From Marinomonas ostreistagni (GTDB lineage Bacteria; Pseudomonadota; Gammaproteobacteria; Pseudomonadales; Marinomonadaceae): a DNA stretch of 64,000 nucleotides. The notes beneath the pieces were generated by a model. The model searched no databases. It was not told where the DNA came from and was given only the letters and a program-made list of their open reading frames with translations. Position numbers and translations under genes: made by a program. The DNA lies in assembly GCF_016888445.1 (NCBI RefSeq), contig NZ_JAFEKF010000006.1, forward strand, positions 1-64,000, written 5' to 3'. Shown one piece after another: positions 7,496 to 16,715 of the stretch (within the stretch, counting starts at the first letter, position 1; each line of letters begins with the position of its first letter).

Positions 7496-10114
7496 CTAAA
7501 CTCGTTCGTTGACCCAGTCAGGTACCAGCGCCAGCACTTCTGCGACACCTTCAGGTTTGCTACCACCTGCCTGCGCCATATCAGGACGGCCACCACCGCG
7601 ACCATCCACATAAGGCGCTGCCATCTTGATTAGATCGCCCGCTTTGACTTTAGCTGTCAGCTCTTTGGTAACACCAGCAATCAAACTTACCTTGCCGTCA
7701 TTAACCGCCGCCAACAAGATAACTGCAGACTCAAGCTTACTCTTAAGTTCATCTAGAAGATCACGCAGACCTTTTGGATCTTCGATCTCTACTTGTGTCA
7801 CCAACAGCTTACCACCATTGATATCCACCGCCTGTGACGCTAAATCCGCACCCGCTTGCGCCGCTAGCTTAGACTTCAATTGCTCGATCTCTTTTTGCAA
7901 AGCGCGAGCTTGATCATTTAAAGCAACAACTTTATCAAGCGCGTTTTCTTTGCTGGCTTTAAACAACCCCGCAATTTGCGCCAGTGATGCATCAGTTTGA
8001 CGCGTTGCATCGATCGCAGCTTTACCGGTCAGCGCTTCGATACGACGAACGCCTGCGGCAATACCGCTTTCTTGAACAATCTTAAATAGACCGATGTCAC
8101 CCGTGCGCTTAACGTGCGTACCACCACAAAGTTCGATTGAGTACTCAGACCCCATCGTCAATACACGCACTTGTGCTTCGTATTTTTCACCAAACAGCGC
8201 GTGCGCACCTTTCGCTTTCGCCGCTTCGATATCCATTACCTCGGTAACGGTTTCATGGTTCAAACGAATCTGCTCGTTCACCATATCTTCAACTTGCTCA
8301 AGCTCTGCTGCAGTCAGACCTTCAAAGTGAGAGAAGTCAAAACGCAAACGCTCAGGGTTCACCAATGAGCCTTTTTGTAGCACGTGATCACCAACAACAC
8401 GACGCAATGCTTCATGCAGTAAGTGTGTGGCAGAGTGATTAAGGGCCGTTGCATTACGCAATGAACGATCCACCTCAGTCGTCACAACATCGCCCACTTT
8501 AAGCGTACCTTCGCGCACTTCAACATGGTGCAAATGCACTTTGCCTTGTTTAGTGGTGTTGCTTACTTTGACTGCTGCTGGGCCACGGAACCAACCTTGG
8601 TCACCGACTTGACCACCAGATTCGCCGTAGAAAGGCGTCTCTTGTAAAACGACTAAACCAGTTTGGCCTTCTTGCAGGGCATCAACTGATTCGCCGTCGA
8701 CTAAGATTTGCTCAACTGGACTTTGGCCTTCAAGGTAGGTGTAACCAGTAAATTCAGTTTTGCCGTCAACGCTGACCGAGCCCGACATATCCATACTGAA
8801 GTTGCTAGCAGAACGCGCACGAGCACGCTGCTCTTCCATAGCTTTTTCAAAACCTTCTTCGTCGATCTCAAGCTCAGCTTCGCGCGCCACATCGTTAGTC
8901 AAATCAGCAGGGAAGCCATAGGTATCATAAAGCTTAAAGATGGTTTCACCTGGAATGATTTTGCTATCACCTAGATTAGCGATCGCTTCGTCTAGGATTT
9001 TCATACCTTGATCCAGAGTTTTAGCGAACTGCTCTTCTTCTTTAAGTAGAATCGACGCAACGCGATCTTTAAGTTTCGTCAGTTCTGGGTAAGCAGTGCC
9101 CATTTCAGCATCTAACGCTTCCACTAGCTTATGGAAGAACGGTTGCTTTTGACCCAGTTTGTTACCGTGACGCACGGCGCGACGAATGATACGGCGCAAT
9201 ACATAACCACGACCTTCGTTAGCTGGCACCACACCATCTACGATCATGAAAGAACACGAACGGATGTGGTCAGCGATAACGCGTAGAGACTGCGACGACA
9301 AATCGTCTGTTCCAACGACGTCAGCGGCTGCTTTGATTAGGTTCTGGAACAAGTCGATTTCGTAGTTTGAGTGCACGCCCTGCAGAATCGCTGCAATACG
9401 CTCAAGCCCCATACCAGTATCGACCGATGGCTTCGGCAAGTTCGCCATTTCACCGTTAGCAGAACGGTTGTACTGCATAAATACAACGTTCCAAATCTCG
9501 ATGAAGCGATCGCCATCTTCTTCTGGAGAGCCTGGAGGCCCACCCCAGATGTGTTCGCCGTGATCGTAAAATACTTCAGTACAAGGGCCACACGGTCCAG
9601 TATCACCCATCGCCCAGAAGTTATCTGACGCGTAACGAGCGCCTTTGTTGTCACCGATGCGTACGATTTTATCTTCTGGCACACCAATCTGATCTTTCCA
9701 AATGCCGTAAGCTTCGTCGTCTTCAGCGTAAACAGTGACCAACAGTTTTTCTTTCGGCAGACCTAAGACACCGGTCAAAAACTCCCAAGCAAACGCAATC
9801 GCGTCTTGTTTGAAGTAATCGCCAAAGCTGAAGTTACCCAACATTTCAAAGAAGGTATGGTGACGCGCAGTGTAACCTACGTTTTCTAGGTCATTGTGCT
9901 TACCACCGGCGCGCACACAACGCTGTGAGGTTGTCGCTCGTGTGTAAGGGCGCTGCTCGGCACCAAGGAACACATCTTTAAATTGCACCATACCGGCGTT
10001 GGTAAATAACAAAGTCGGATCGTTGCTTGGTACCAAGGAACTGGATTCGACGATCTGATGCTGCTTGCTTTCAAAGAAAGACAAAAATGACTGGCGTAAC
10101 TCAGAACTCTTCAT
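7496..10114 (-). CDS. alaS: Alanyl-tRNA synthetase
   Basis: This 872-residue class II synthetase charges tRNA-Ala. The N-terminal aminoacylation domain includes the class II motif 2 region ([19 protein letters not shown]). The middle tRNA-recognition domain is followed by the editing domain, with zinc-binding HSATHLLH near residue 560 and CGGTHV near residue 665. A coiled-coil and the C-terminal DHHA1/C-Ala domain ([12 protein letters not shown]) follow. Full length for the family (E. coli 876). Its position upstream of lysC-csrA is conserved in gammaproteobacteria. The 219 bp upstream (10115-10333) contain no gene, only an inverted repeat near dadX. Confidence 0.98.
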   Translation of the reverse strand: MKSSELRQSFLSFFESKQHQIVESSSLVPSNDPTLLFTNAGMVQFKDVFLGAEQRPYTRATTSQRCVRAGGKHNDLENVGYTARHHTFFEMLGNFSFGDYFKQDAIAFAWEFLTGVLGLPKEKLLVTVYAEDDEAYGIWKDQIGVPEDKIVRIGDNKGARYASDNFWAMGDTGPCGPCTEVFYDHGEHIWGGPPGSPEEDGDRFIEIWNVVFMQYNRSANGEMANLPKPSVDTGMGLERIAAILQGVHSNYEIDLFQNLIKAAADVVGTDDLSSQSLRVIADHIRSCSFMIVDGVVPANEGRGYVLRRIIRRAVRHGNKLGQKQPFFHKLVEALDAEMGTAYPELTKLKDRVASILLKEEEQFAKTLDQGMKILDEAIANLGDSKIIPGETIFKLYDTYGFPADLTNDVAREAELEIDEEGFEKAMEEQRARARSASNFSMDMSGSVSVDGKTEFTGYTYLEGQSPVEQILVDGESVDALQEGQTGLVVLQETPFYGESGGQVGDQGWFRGPAAVKVSNTTKQGKVHLHHVEVREGTLKVGDVVTTEVDRSLRNATALNHSATHLLHEALRRVVGDHVLQKGSLVNPERLRFDFSHFEGLTAAELEQVEDMVNEQIRLNHETVTEVMDIEAAKAKGAHALFGEKYEAQVRVLTMGSEYSIELCGGTHVKRTGDIGLFKIVQESGIAAGVRRIEALTGKAAIDATRQTDASLAQIAGLFKASKENALDKVVALNDQARALQKEIEQLKSKLAAQAGADLASQAVDINGGKLLVTQVEIEDPKGLRDLLDELKSKLESAVILLAAVNDGKVSLIAGVTKELTAKVKAGDLIKMAAPYVDGRGGGRPDMAQAGGSKPEGVAEVLALVPDWVNERV

Positions 10115-10276
10115 AATCGGATGAGACTCTATCTCTATAAATATCTGGCGAATTGAATGAGGCGAAAAGCCTTACCACAAAGACTTGTCGGCACAATAAA
10201 AGGAGAAAATAGTACACGCAAAGTGTAGCTTTGATCAAAACCTAAAGAAAGATTTTGCCACGCAATATGAGGAAAT

Positions 10277-10311
10277 CACTCATTGTTTGCACCGCAGGCA
10301 AACAATGAGTG
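10277..10311. repeat. 14-bp inverted repeat downstream of dadX
   Basis: CACTCATTGTTTGC (10277-10290) and its exact reverse complement (10298-10311) flank a 7-nt loop. It lies 22 bp after the dadX stop, where a terminator would be expected. No T tract follows on either strand, so it may be a transcript-stabilising hairpin or a terminator of weak type. Confidence 0.7.
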
Positions 10312-10333
10312 TGAGGATCAGAAAGGTAAGTGA

Positions 10334-11422
10334 CTAGTCTGCATCACGGTAGACTAAATGTGGGCGAGCCGTCATACGTGTTACTAGCTCATAGCCAATG
10401 GTGTCTGACCAAGTAGCGACACGCTCCACCGGTACCCCCTCGCCCCATAGAACAACTTCATCACCCAAGGCAATCGCCGCATCTGAGTGACTTAGCTTAG
10501 CAGTGATCATATCCATAGAGACACGCCCTGCAAGCTCAGCAGGACGACCATTGATCAACATCGGCGTACCTGATTCTGCCGCACGGGGATAACCATCGCC
10601 GTACCCTACCGCAATGGTCGCCAACGTATGTGCTTCAGGTGCTGTATAGGTATAGCCATAGCCTACGTGATCGCCCGCCTCAACTTGGCGCACCGAAATT
10701 ACCTTCGATGTCAGCTGCATCGCAGGCTTTAAGCCCAGCTCAGCACCACTTAATTGCGCAAACGGCGAAATGCCATACAGCATAATGCCAGGGCGAATCC
10801 AGCCACCTTCCGGCACACTCCATTTCATAATGGCGGCCGAATTAGCAACACTCGAACCAATCTCACCGATCAACTGGCGAGTTTGTTCAAAATACCCTAA
10901 CTGCTTCATAGTGGTTAAATCAGCCAGATCGTCGGCACAGGCAAAATGCGTCATTAGAATCACTTCACCTACTTTGCCAGACTCGCGCAATGCCTTAACG
11001 TATTCAGGCGCTTGCTCTTTGGTGACACCTAAACGGTGCATGCCAGAATCCAGCTTAAGAAATACTTTTTCGATAAAGCCCTCTTGGGCTAACAAACTGT
11101 CAAGCTGCATGCGGTTTTCGAGGGCGCTCCACAAACCATGCTCAACGCATAGCGCCCACTCTTGCGGCTCAAAAATACCTTCAAGCAACATGATAGGCGA
11201 TTCGATATCCGCCTCACGTAACTCCAATGCTTCCTCAATAGTCGCCACGGCAAAGGCGTCGACATCACCTTCCAAATGCTGCGCAACACGCACGGCACCA
11301 TGCCCATAAGCATTACTTTTTACAACAGCAAACGCATTACACGTAGGATGTAACTGCTTTGCATAACGATAATTTGACAGGATCGCCTCTAAATCGACGG
11401 TCGCTGTAAGTGGCCTTGACAT
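10334..11422 (-). CDS. dadX: Alanine racemase, probably catabolic (DadX)
   Basis: This 362-residue fold-type III PLP enzyme interconverts L- and D-alanine. The PLP lysine lies in [10 protein letters not shown] near residue 34, and the catalytic tyrosine of the opposite face in [11 protein letters not shown] near residue 255. The start is ATG at 11422, only 9 bp after the dadA stop. That coupling to D-amino acid dehydrogenase points to the catabolic paralogue DadX: L-alanine is racemised, then D-alanine is oxidised. A biosynthetic Alr elsewhere in the genome is possible but not visible here. Confidence 0.93.
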   Translation of the reverse strand: MSRPLTATVDLEAILSNYRYAKQLHPTCNAFAVVKSNAYGHGAVRVAQHLEGDVDAFAVATIEEALELREADIESPIMLLEGIFEPQEWALCVEHGLWSALENRMQLDSLLAQEGFIEKVFLKLDSGMHRLGVTKEQAPEYVKALRESGKVGEVILMTHFACADDLADLTTMKQLGYFEQTRQLIGEIGSSVANSAAIMKWSVPEGGWIRPGIMLYGISPFAQLSGAELGLKPAMQLTSKVISVRQVEAGDHVGYGYTYTAPEAHTLATIAVGYGDGYPRAAESGTPMLINGRPAELAGRVSMDMITAKLSHSDAAIALGDEVVLWGEGVPVERVATWSDTIGYELVTRMTARPHLVYRDAD

Positions 11423-11431
11423 CTATGCCCC

Positions 11432-12691
11432 TTAGTGTGCGTAACGTTTTATAGCTAAATCAGACGTATCAATCGCCGTCTGCTTACCCAGTAGTATATC
11501 AGCAATAACGGCTGCTGAACCGCAACTCATCGTCCAACCCAATGTGCCATGGCCCGTATTAAGATAAAGCCCTTGAATCGATGTCGCCCCAATGATTGGC
11601 GTACCATCTGGCGTCATAGGGCGCAGACCTGTCCAATACTCCGCTAGCGTCAAATCAGCCCCTTGTGGAAAGACATCGCCCACCACATGAGCAATGGTAT
11701 CTGTACGCGCCTTCGGTAGATCAAAATTATAACCGGCAAGCTCCGCGGTTCCCGCGGCACGGATGCGATCGCCTAAGCGCGTCACAGCAACTTTGTAGGT
11801 CTCATCCATAATGGTCGAGGTTGGCGCACACTGAGGGTTGCTAATCGGCACGGTCAAAGAGTAGCCTTTAACCGGATAAATAGGCACATCCAAGCCAACT
11901 GCTTTAAGCATTTCTTTAGAGTAACTACCTAAACAAACCAGTAGCTGGTCACAATCGATGCGCCCTGCTTCTAACGTTTCTACTGCGGTTACTTTATTGT
12001 GCTCTACTACCAAGCGGTCAATGCTAGTGTTGAATTTAAACTCGACACCTAGCGCATCACACTCTTTTTTCAACGCCTCACAAAACATCAAGCAATCGCC
12101 GGTCTCATCGCCCGTTAAGCGCAACGCGCCCTTGAACTTATGAATCGTCGGCGCCAAACCTGGCTCTGTCAGTAGAATCTGCTCTGGTGTCAGCACTTCA
12201 TGAGGCACACCTAGTGCTTCTAAGACTTTAATATCTTTGATCGCCCCTGCTACCTGCTCATCACTGCGAAACAGCTGCATAGTGCCGCCTTGGCCATCAT
12301 CGTAACGAATGCCTAGCTCTTGGCGCAGATCGATAAAACAATCACGACTGTACTCTGCCAACGCCATCATGCGCGATTTATTGGTGTTGTACGCCTTTTG
12401 TGTGCAGTTAGCTAACATCTTCGATAGCCAAGCAATTTTCTTGCCCTCTAGCTCAGGGCTTATTTTTAGCGGGGCATACTTTTGAAACAACCATTTCACC
12501 GCCTTCAGCGGCACACCCGGCGCAGCCCATGGCGCAGAGTAACCTGGTGAGACTTGCCCTGCATTGGCAAAACTAGCTTCTAGTGCAACCCCAGGCTGGC
12601 GATCAATCACAGTAACCGACACGCCTTGCTTGGCCAAATAATAAGCTGACGTCAAACCAATAACGCCAGCACCTAAGATAGAAACTCTCAT
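11432..12691 (-). CDS. dadA: D-amino acid dehydrogenase small subunit
   Basis: This FAD flavoprotein of about 419 residues oxidises D-alanine to pyruvate and ammonia and passes electrons to the respiratory chain at the inner membrane. The dinucleotide-binding motif VSILGAGVIGLTSAYYLA is at the N-terminus. Conserved blocks FANAGQVSPGYSAPWAAPG, GGTMQLFR and the C-terminal NTGHGTLGWTMSCGS follow. I start it at the ATG at 12691 (MRVSILGAG), with GGAG 7 bp upstream. A longer frame to 12763 would add 24 non-homologous residues. It is the first gene of dadA-dadX. The gap to recX holds their divergent promoters. Confidence 0.96.
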   Translation of the reverse strand: MRVSILGAGVIGLTSAYYLAKQGVSVTVIDRQPGVALEASFANAGQVSPGYSAPWAAPGVPLKAVKWLFQKYAPLKISPELEGKKIAWLSKMLANCTQKAYNTNKSRMMALAEYSRDCFIDLRQELGIRYDDGQGGTMQLFRSDEQVAGAIKDIKVLEALGVPHEVLTPEQILLTEPGLAPTIHKFKGALRLTGDETGDCLMFCEALKKECDALGVEFKFNTSIDRLVVEHNKVTAVETLEAGRIDCDQLLVCLGSYSKEMLKAVGLDVPIYPVKGYSLTVPISNPQCAPTSTIMDETYKVAVTRLGDRIRAAGTAELAGYNFDLPKARTDTIAHVVGDVFPQGADLTLAEYWTGLRPMTPDGTPIIGATSIQGLYLNTGHGTLGWTMSCGSAAVIADILLGKQTAIDTSDLAIKRYAH

Positions 12692-12865
12692 AAACAACTC
12701 CACAAAAGAACTATCCACTATTATCACAAAAGATTTGCAGTTTTTCTCACTATTAATAATCAATTAAACAGAATAAGTGAAAACAAAAATATAAATTTTC
12801 AAATTTTTCTATTCCTGCAATTTCATGCTATTTTGCTCGCTCAACACGCAATCAAGACAGGCTTT

Positions 12866-13318
12866 ATGACCCAGCAAGATAGTTTCAATTATGCGCTCTG
12901 GCTTTTGGGCGCCCGAGAGCATTCCGTCAAAGAAATGACGCAAAAACTGACGCGCAAAGGCTTTGACGCCGAGCAAATCGCAGCCACTATTACGCGACTA
13001 GAAGAATACAACTATCTAAGCGATCAGCGCTTTGCCGAATCATTTGCCCGCAGCAAAGCATCAAAACCATTAGGCCGTCAGCGCATTCAAAACGAACTGC
13101 GACAAAAAGGCATCAGTGACGAAATGGCGCGCATAGCGCTGGATCAATTAGAAGTAGATTGGTTTGAACTGGCACTCGAACTCAAACAGCGAAAGTTTGG
13201 TGAGAACGTAGAAAAAGATTTTAAAGCCAAAGGCAAACAGACCCGTTACTTGGTCTATCGTGGTTTCAATTTTGATGAAGTGCGCTACGCGATCGAATTC
13301 GACCCACTCGAAGATTAA
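12866..13318 (+). CDS. recX: Regulatory protein RecX
   Basis: A small protein of about 150 residues that binds RecA filaments and in known cases inhibits recombinase activity. It shows the three-helix repeat pattern of RecX (ALWLLGAREHSVKEMTQKL, FAESFARSKASKPLGRQRI). I favour the ATG at 12866 (MTQQDSF) over a TTG at 12833. Unlike many relatives it is not directly downstream of recA but 1.7 kb away on the opposite strand, with a coiled-coil gene between. Its stop overlaps the stop of that convergent gene within a TTAA at 13315-13318. Confidence 0.9.
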   Translation: MTQQDSFNYALWLLGAREHSVKEMTQKLTRKGFDAEQIAATITRLEEYNYLSDQRFAESFARSKASKPLGRQRIQNELRQKGISDEMARIALDQLEVDWFELALELKQRKFGENVEKDFKAKGKQTRYLVYRGFNFDEVRYAIEFDPLED

Positions 13319-14832
13319 GACATCAATGAGTTTAAGTAGCGCTCTTCCATATTAACGTAGTTAGTCTGAACCGTTTCAATTTTTGCATCCAGCTCGGCAA
13401 TGCGTTGCTGTAGCTGCACCACATCACGATTATTTTCACTGGCGTTGGCGATTTGCTCCTGCAGACTGCGCTTTTCATTTTCCAACTCACGGTTCACTTC
13501 GCGCAAATTTTCCATTTCCTCCTGCTCATGCGGAGACAATTCATCGCCTTGAGACTCTTGATTTAAGCGGCTGAGCAATTGCTCATGCTCGCTCTTTTCT
13601 TTATCTAAATCCTGCTCCAGCACATTCACGTAAAGTTCAGACTCATTAATTAGCTGCTGCAACTTGGCCAATTTACCAGACTGCGCCTCTTCAAACTCCG
13701 CTAAATCTTGATCTAAAGGCGCCGCATCCATCAAGTCAGCTAAAGCATCGACCGAATTTTGCTCGCGTGCCAAGGCGTCTTGAGCATTTTGTGAAGCACT
13801 GGAGATTTTGAGCGCTTGGTCTTTTTTCTTAAGCTCTTCTTCACGCTTACGCACGTCTACATTGAGGTTATATTTGATCGTTTGCAGACTTTCCAACTTG
13901 TGCTCTAAGGCTTTAATGACTTTATTGCTCTCAAGTAGATTCTTCTCCATACGAGCAAACGCCACATCGTACTCAGCAAGAAAATCCTGATGACCATCTT
14001 CTGAGCCGCGTTGCTCTTTAAGACGCGTTTTTAGCTCCTCTATTACCTGGCTGCGATATTGTGCCAGATGCTGTAGTTCTTCTACTTTTTCGTCCAGCTC
14101 TGTCTTCATCGGCGCCAAGAAACTATCGTTTGGCGCACTTCCCAAAAAGTCTTCTAACAGGCCCAGGTAGCCATCATCTTGGGCAACATTGTTCGTCTTG
14201 ATGCTCTCACGCAAACGCTCAGCAAACTCATACATAGTCGCCAATTCAACACGAATCTCAGATAAGGCCGTATCCAGAGCAGGCTCCTCTTGCAGCTTAG
14301 CCTGCAACGAATCAAGCTTAAGGTTGAGATTTGCTGTGATGTTCATCTGTTTAAAAACGGTTTCATCGGTTTTTTGGACAACTTTATTTAGCTCTTTCAA
14401 CAAACTGTTACTGACCGACAATTGCTTGAGCAAGGCATCGATTTCCTGAGCCTGCTTTAGACGCTCGAGGACAAAATCAAAGTGTTCAAGATAAGGCGCC
14501 ACATCACGCTCATTGGCCTCTAACAACGCCCGCTCAACTGCTAAAAAAGCTTGCCAACAACGTAAAGCAAGATCATCTTCACCTAAAGCTTGCTGCTCAC
14601 TGATGAGTTCTTCACAAAGCTCAGCTTGTTGATCCAACAGCTCAAGCCACAGTTGCTGCGGTGATGACTCATGCACAGCAGTGTCTTGCACTAAGGCAGG
14701 CTCAGTAGACGTTGCTTGCTCAGCAGCAGGCGCCGGATGCTGACGGCGTGCACGCATATACCACCACGTACTGGCCAGCAGCATCACTAAGGACACACCT
14801 GTTGCAATCAGTAGCATGGTAAAAAGCGTCAT
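13315..14832 (-). CDS. Membrane-anchored coiled-coil protein of unknown function
   Basis: A protein of about 505 residues that I do not recognise. One hydrophobic N-terminal helix (about residues 3-25, LFTMLLIATGVSLVMLLAST) is followed by a short basic stretch (YMRARRQ). The rest is about 450 residues of glutamate-, leucine- and glutamine-rich heptad sequence, predicted long coiled coils, with no catalytic motif. This suggests a cytoplasmic filament or tether anchored in the inner membrane. The start ATG at 14832 has AAGGA at good spacing; an ATG two codons upstream is too close to it. It lies downstream of recA but beyond the recA terminator, so it is probably transcribed on its own. Distant relation to SMC-like or polar-landmark proteins is possible but unsupported. 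Confidence 0.8.
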   Translation of the reverse strand: MTLFTMLLIATGVSLVMLLASTWWYMRARRQHPAPAAEQATSTEPALVQDTAVHESSPQQLWLELLDQQAELCEELISEQQALGEDDLALRCWQAFLAVERALLEANERDVAPYLEHFDFVLERLKQAQEIDALLKQLSVSNSLLKELNKVVQKTDETVFKQMNITANLNLKLDSLQAKLQEEPALDTALSEIRVELATMYEFAERLRESIKTNNVAQDDGYLGLLEDFLGSAPNDSFLAPMKTELDEKVEELQHLAQYRSQVIEELKTRLKEQRGSEDGHQDFLAEYDVAFARMEKNLLESNKVIKALEHKLESLQTIKYNLNVDVRKREEELKKKDQALKISSASQNAQDALAREQNSVDALADLMDAAPLDQDLAEFEEAQSGKLAKLQQLINESELYVNVLEQDLDKEKSEHEQLLSRLNQESQGDELSPHEQEEMENLREVNRELENEKRSLQEQIANASENNRDVVQLQQRIAELDAKIETVQTNYVNMEERYLNSLMS

Positions 14833-14924
14833 CAGCATTCCTTATCTTTCTGTTATTTAAATTTAAGAATAGTTGTTCAAAAATTAAGACACCATAGCCC
14901 ATTACGCTTTTTAACACGCCTAAA

Positions 14925-14957
14925 CGTAAAAAAGCAGCCAATGGCTGCTTTTTAGCG
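14925..14957 (-). terminator. recA terminator
   Basis: A GCAGCC/GGCTGC stem (14934-14939 with 14943-14948) is flanked by A and T runs. It lies 30 bp past the recA stop. Confidence 0.88.
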
Positions 14958-14983
14958 TTACTTGACTAGCAATACGCTGCGAC

Positions 14984-16051
14984 TTAGAAATCCAACTCTT
15001 CTTTTTCAGGCGCTTCAGCCGCTTCTTTGCTAGCGTCTTCCGCCGCTGGCTTCGCTTTTGCCAATAAGGTTTCGCGAATTTTGGTTTCCACTTCAGTCGC
15101 GATCTCAGGGTTATCCGCTAGGTATTGCGCCGCATTGGCTTTACCTTGACCGATCTTGTTACCGCCGTAAGCGTACCAAGCACCCGACTTATCGATGAAG
15201 CCTTGCTTCACACCAAGGTCGATGATTTCGCCCATACGGTAAATACCAGCACCGTACATGATTTGGAATTCCGCTTGTTTAAATGGTGGCGCAACTTTGT
15301 TCTTCACCACTTTCACTCGGGTCTCGTTACCAATAACCTCATCGCCCTGCTTCACTGAGCCGATACGACGGATATCCAAACGTACTGAGCTGTAGAATTT
15401 CAGCGCGTTACCACCAGTTGTGGTTTCAGGTGAGCCAAACATCACACCAATCTTCATACGAATCTGGTTGATGAAGACCACTAGACAGTTAGCATGCTTG
15501 ATAGAACCGGTCAGTTTACGCATCGCTTGTGATAGAAGACGCGCCTGTACACCGACTGACGAATCCCCCATTTCACCTTCGATTTCTGATTTAGGTACCA
15601 AGGCTGCTACCGAGTCAACAATCACCACATCGACACTGTTTGAACGTACCAACATGTCACAGATTTCTAGCGCTTGCTCACCCGTATCTGGTTGAGATAC
15701 CAACAATTCGCCAATGTTAACGCCCAGTTTTTCTGCGTACGAAGGATCTAGTGCGTGCTCCGCATCAATGAAGGCACAAGTCTTACCTTGCTTTTGTGCT
15801 TCGGCGATCACACTTAGCGTCAAAGTCGTTTTACCAGAAGACTCTGGTCCGTAGATTTCACAAATACGGCCGTACGGCAGACCACCTGCACCCAGCGCAA
15901 TATCCAAACCTAGAGAACCTGTTGAAACTGTCTCAATGTCTAGCTTTGCGCCTTCGCCCATCTTCATGATGGCGCCTTTACCAAACTGACGCTCGATTTG
16001 AGAAAGCGCAGCGTCGAGCGCTTTTTTCTTGTTGTCTGCTGTAGATGCCAT
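14984..16051 (-). CDS. recA: Recombinase RecA
   Basis: This 355-residue ATP-dependent strand-exchange protein also drives SOS induction as co-protease for LexA. The Walker A motif GPESSGKTT lies near residue 67. The MAW-type loop and the [15 protein letters not shown] and [14 protein letters not shown] regions are conserved, and the C-terminal tail is acidic ([13 protein letters not shown]) as is typical. Full length (E. coli 353). A LexA box and promoter lie at 16095-16146, so it is very likely SOS-controlled. Confidence 0.98.
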   Translation of the reverse strand: MASTADNKKKALDAALSQIERQFGKGAIMKMGEGAKLDIETVSTGSLGLDIALGAGGLPYGRICEIYGPESSGKTTLTLSVIAEAQKQGKTCAFIDAEHALDPSYAEKLGVNIGELLVSQPDTGEQALEICDMLVRSNSVDVVIVDSVAALVPKSEIEGEMGDSSVGVQARLLSQAMRKLTGSIKHANCLVVFINQIRMKIGVMFGSPETTTGGNALKFYSSVRLDIRRIGSVKQGDEVIGNETRVKVVKNKVAPPFKQAEFQIMYGAGIYRMGEIIDLGVKQGFIDKSGAWYAYGGNKIGQGKANAAQYLADNPEIATEVETKIRETLLAKAKPAAEDASKEAAEAPEKEELDF

Positions 16052-16094
16052 ATCTATGTCCTACTGATAATTGTCCAAACTGTAATCTGCGGAT

Positions 16095-16123
16095 AATGTA
16101 ACGCGTTTTATTCAGCCTCTCAA
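16095..16123 (-). promoter_or_regulatory. recA promoter
   Basis: The minus strand reads TTGAGA (16118-16123), a 17-nt spacer and TACATT (16095-16100), each four of six to consensus. It lies 44 bp upstream of the recA ATG. Confidence 0.65.
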
Positions 16124-16130
16124 GAAAATA

Positions 16131-16146
16131 CTGTATAAAAACACAG
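16131..16146. promoter_or_regulatory. LexA (SOS) box of recA
   Basis: CTGTATAAAAACACAG exactly fits the LexA consensus CTGT-N8-ACAG. It is 80 bp upstream of the recA start and 8 bp upstream of the -35. It also lies only 6 bp from the pncC stop codon. Confidence 0.9.
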
Positions 16147-16151
16147 ATTTT

Positions 16152-16637
16152 TTATTTCGTAAGCTCTAAGACGCCTTCTAACGCTCGCGCCACAGTCGCT
16201 AAACGTATCGCGCGGCGAGTGCCATCAAACTGGCATCGTTCCACCACTGCCGCACCACCACGCTGCTGCCAAGCAATGTAGACACAACCAACTGGCTTCA
16301 TCACACTGCCACCGCCAGGGCCCGCTACGCCGCTGACCGCCACAGCCACATCGCCACCTAATGCCAGTGCACCCGCGCACATTTGCTTTACTGTAGCCGC
16401 ACTGACAGCGCCTTCGGTATTCAGCGTCGTTTCTGAGACCCGCAAAATATCGCGCTTAGCTTCGTTGGCGTAGCCCATGATGCCGCCATAAAACCAAGCT
16501 GAACTGCCGGCCATCTTAGTACAGTAAGAGCCAATCAAACCGCCCGTACAAGACTCCGCAGTGATCAGCATCTTTTGTTGTTGCGTCAATCGCTCAGCAA
16601 CGTCTTTCACCAGTTCGTTAAGGAATTTCTCCTGCAC
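16152..16637 (-). CDS. pncC: Nicotinamide-nucleotide amidase PncC (CinA C-terminal family)
   Basis: A 161-residue stand-alone CinA C-terminal domain protein. The family deamidates NMN to nicotinate mononucleotide, recycling the NMN released by NAD-dependent DNA ligase. The active-site block [15 protein letters not shown] and the [10 protein letters not shown] motif are present. There is no N-terminal MoCF domain, so it is the short gammaproteobacterial form. It lies upstream of recA on the same strand, and the mutS-pncC-recA arrangement is shared with Pseudomonas. It is divergent from mutS with a 78-bp gap. Confidence 0.94.
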   Translation of the reverse strand: MQEKFLNELVKDVAERLTQQQKMLITAESCTGGLIGSYCTKMAGSSAWFYGGIMGYANEAKRDILRVSETTLNTEGAVSAATVKQMCAGALALGGDVAVAVSGVAGPGGGSVMKPVGCVYIAWQQRGGAAVVERCQFDGTRRAIRLATVARALEGVLELTK

Positions 16638-16715
16638 GCTTCTGCTCCCTTAAATCTCAATACATTATCGCTTAGAATATCCGCCCTGTTTCATCCACAC
16701 AACGTGAGCATTCGC

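Noticed and set aside
8701..9687. Extra frames inside alaS on both strands
   Set aside because: alaS is complete and conserved across this interval, so the alternative frames are by-products of its codon pattern.
10334..11422. Biosynthetic alanine racemase Alr
   Set aside because: Sequence alone cannot separate Alr from DadX; the 9-bp coupling to dadA favours the catabolic gene.
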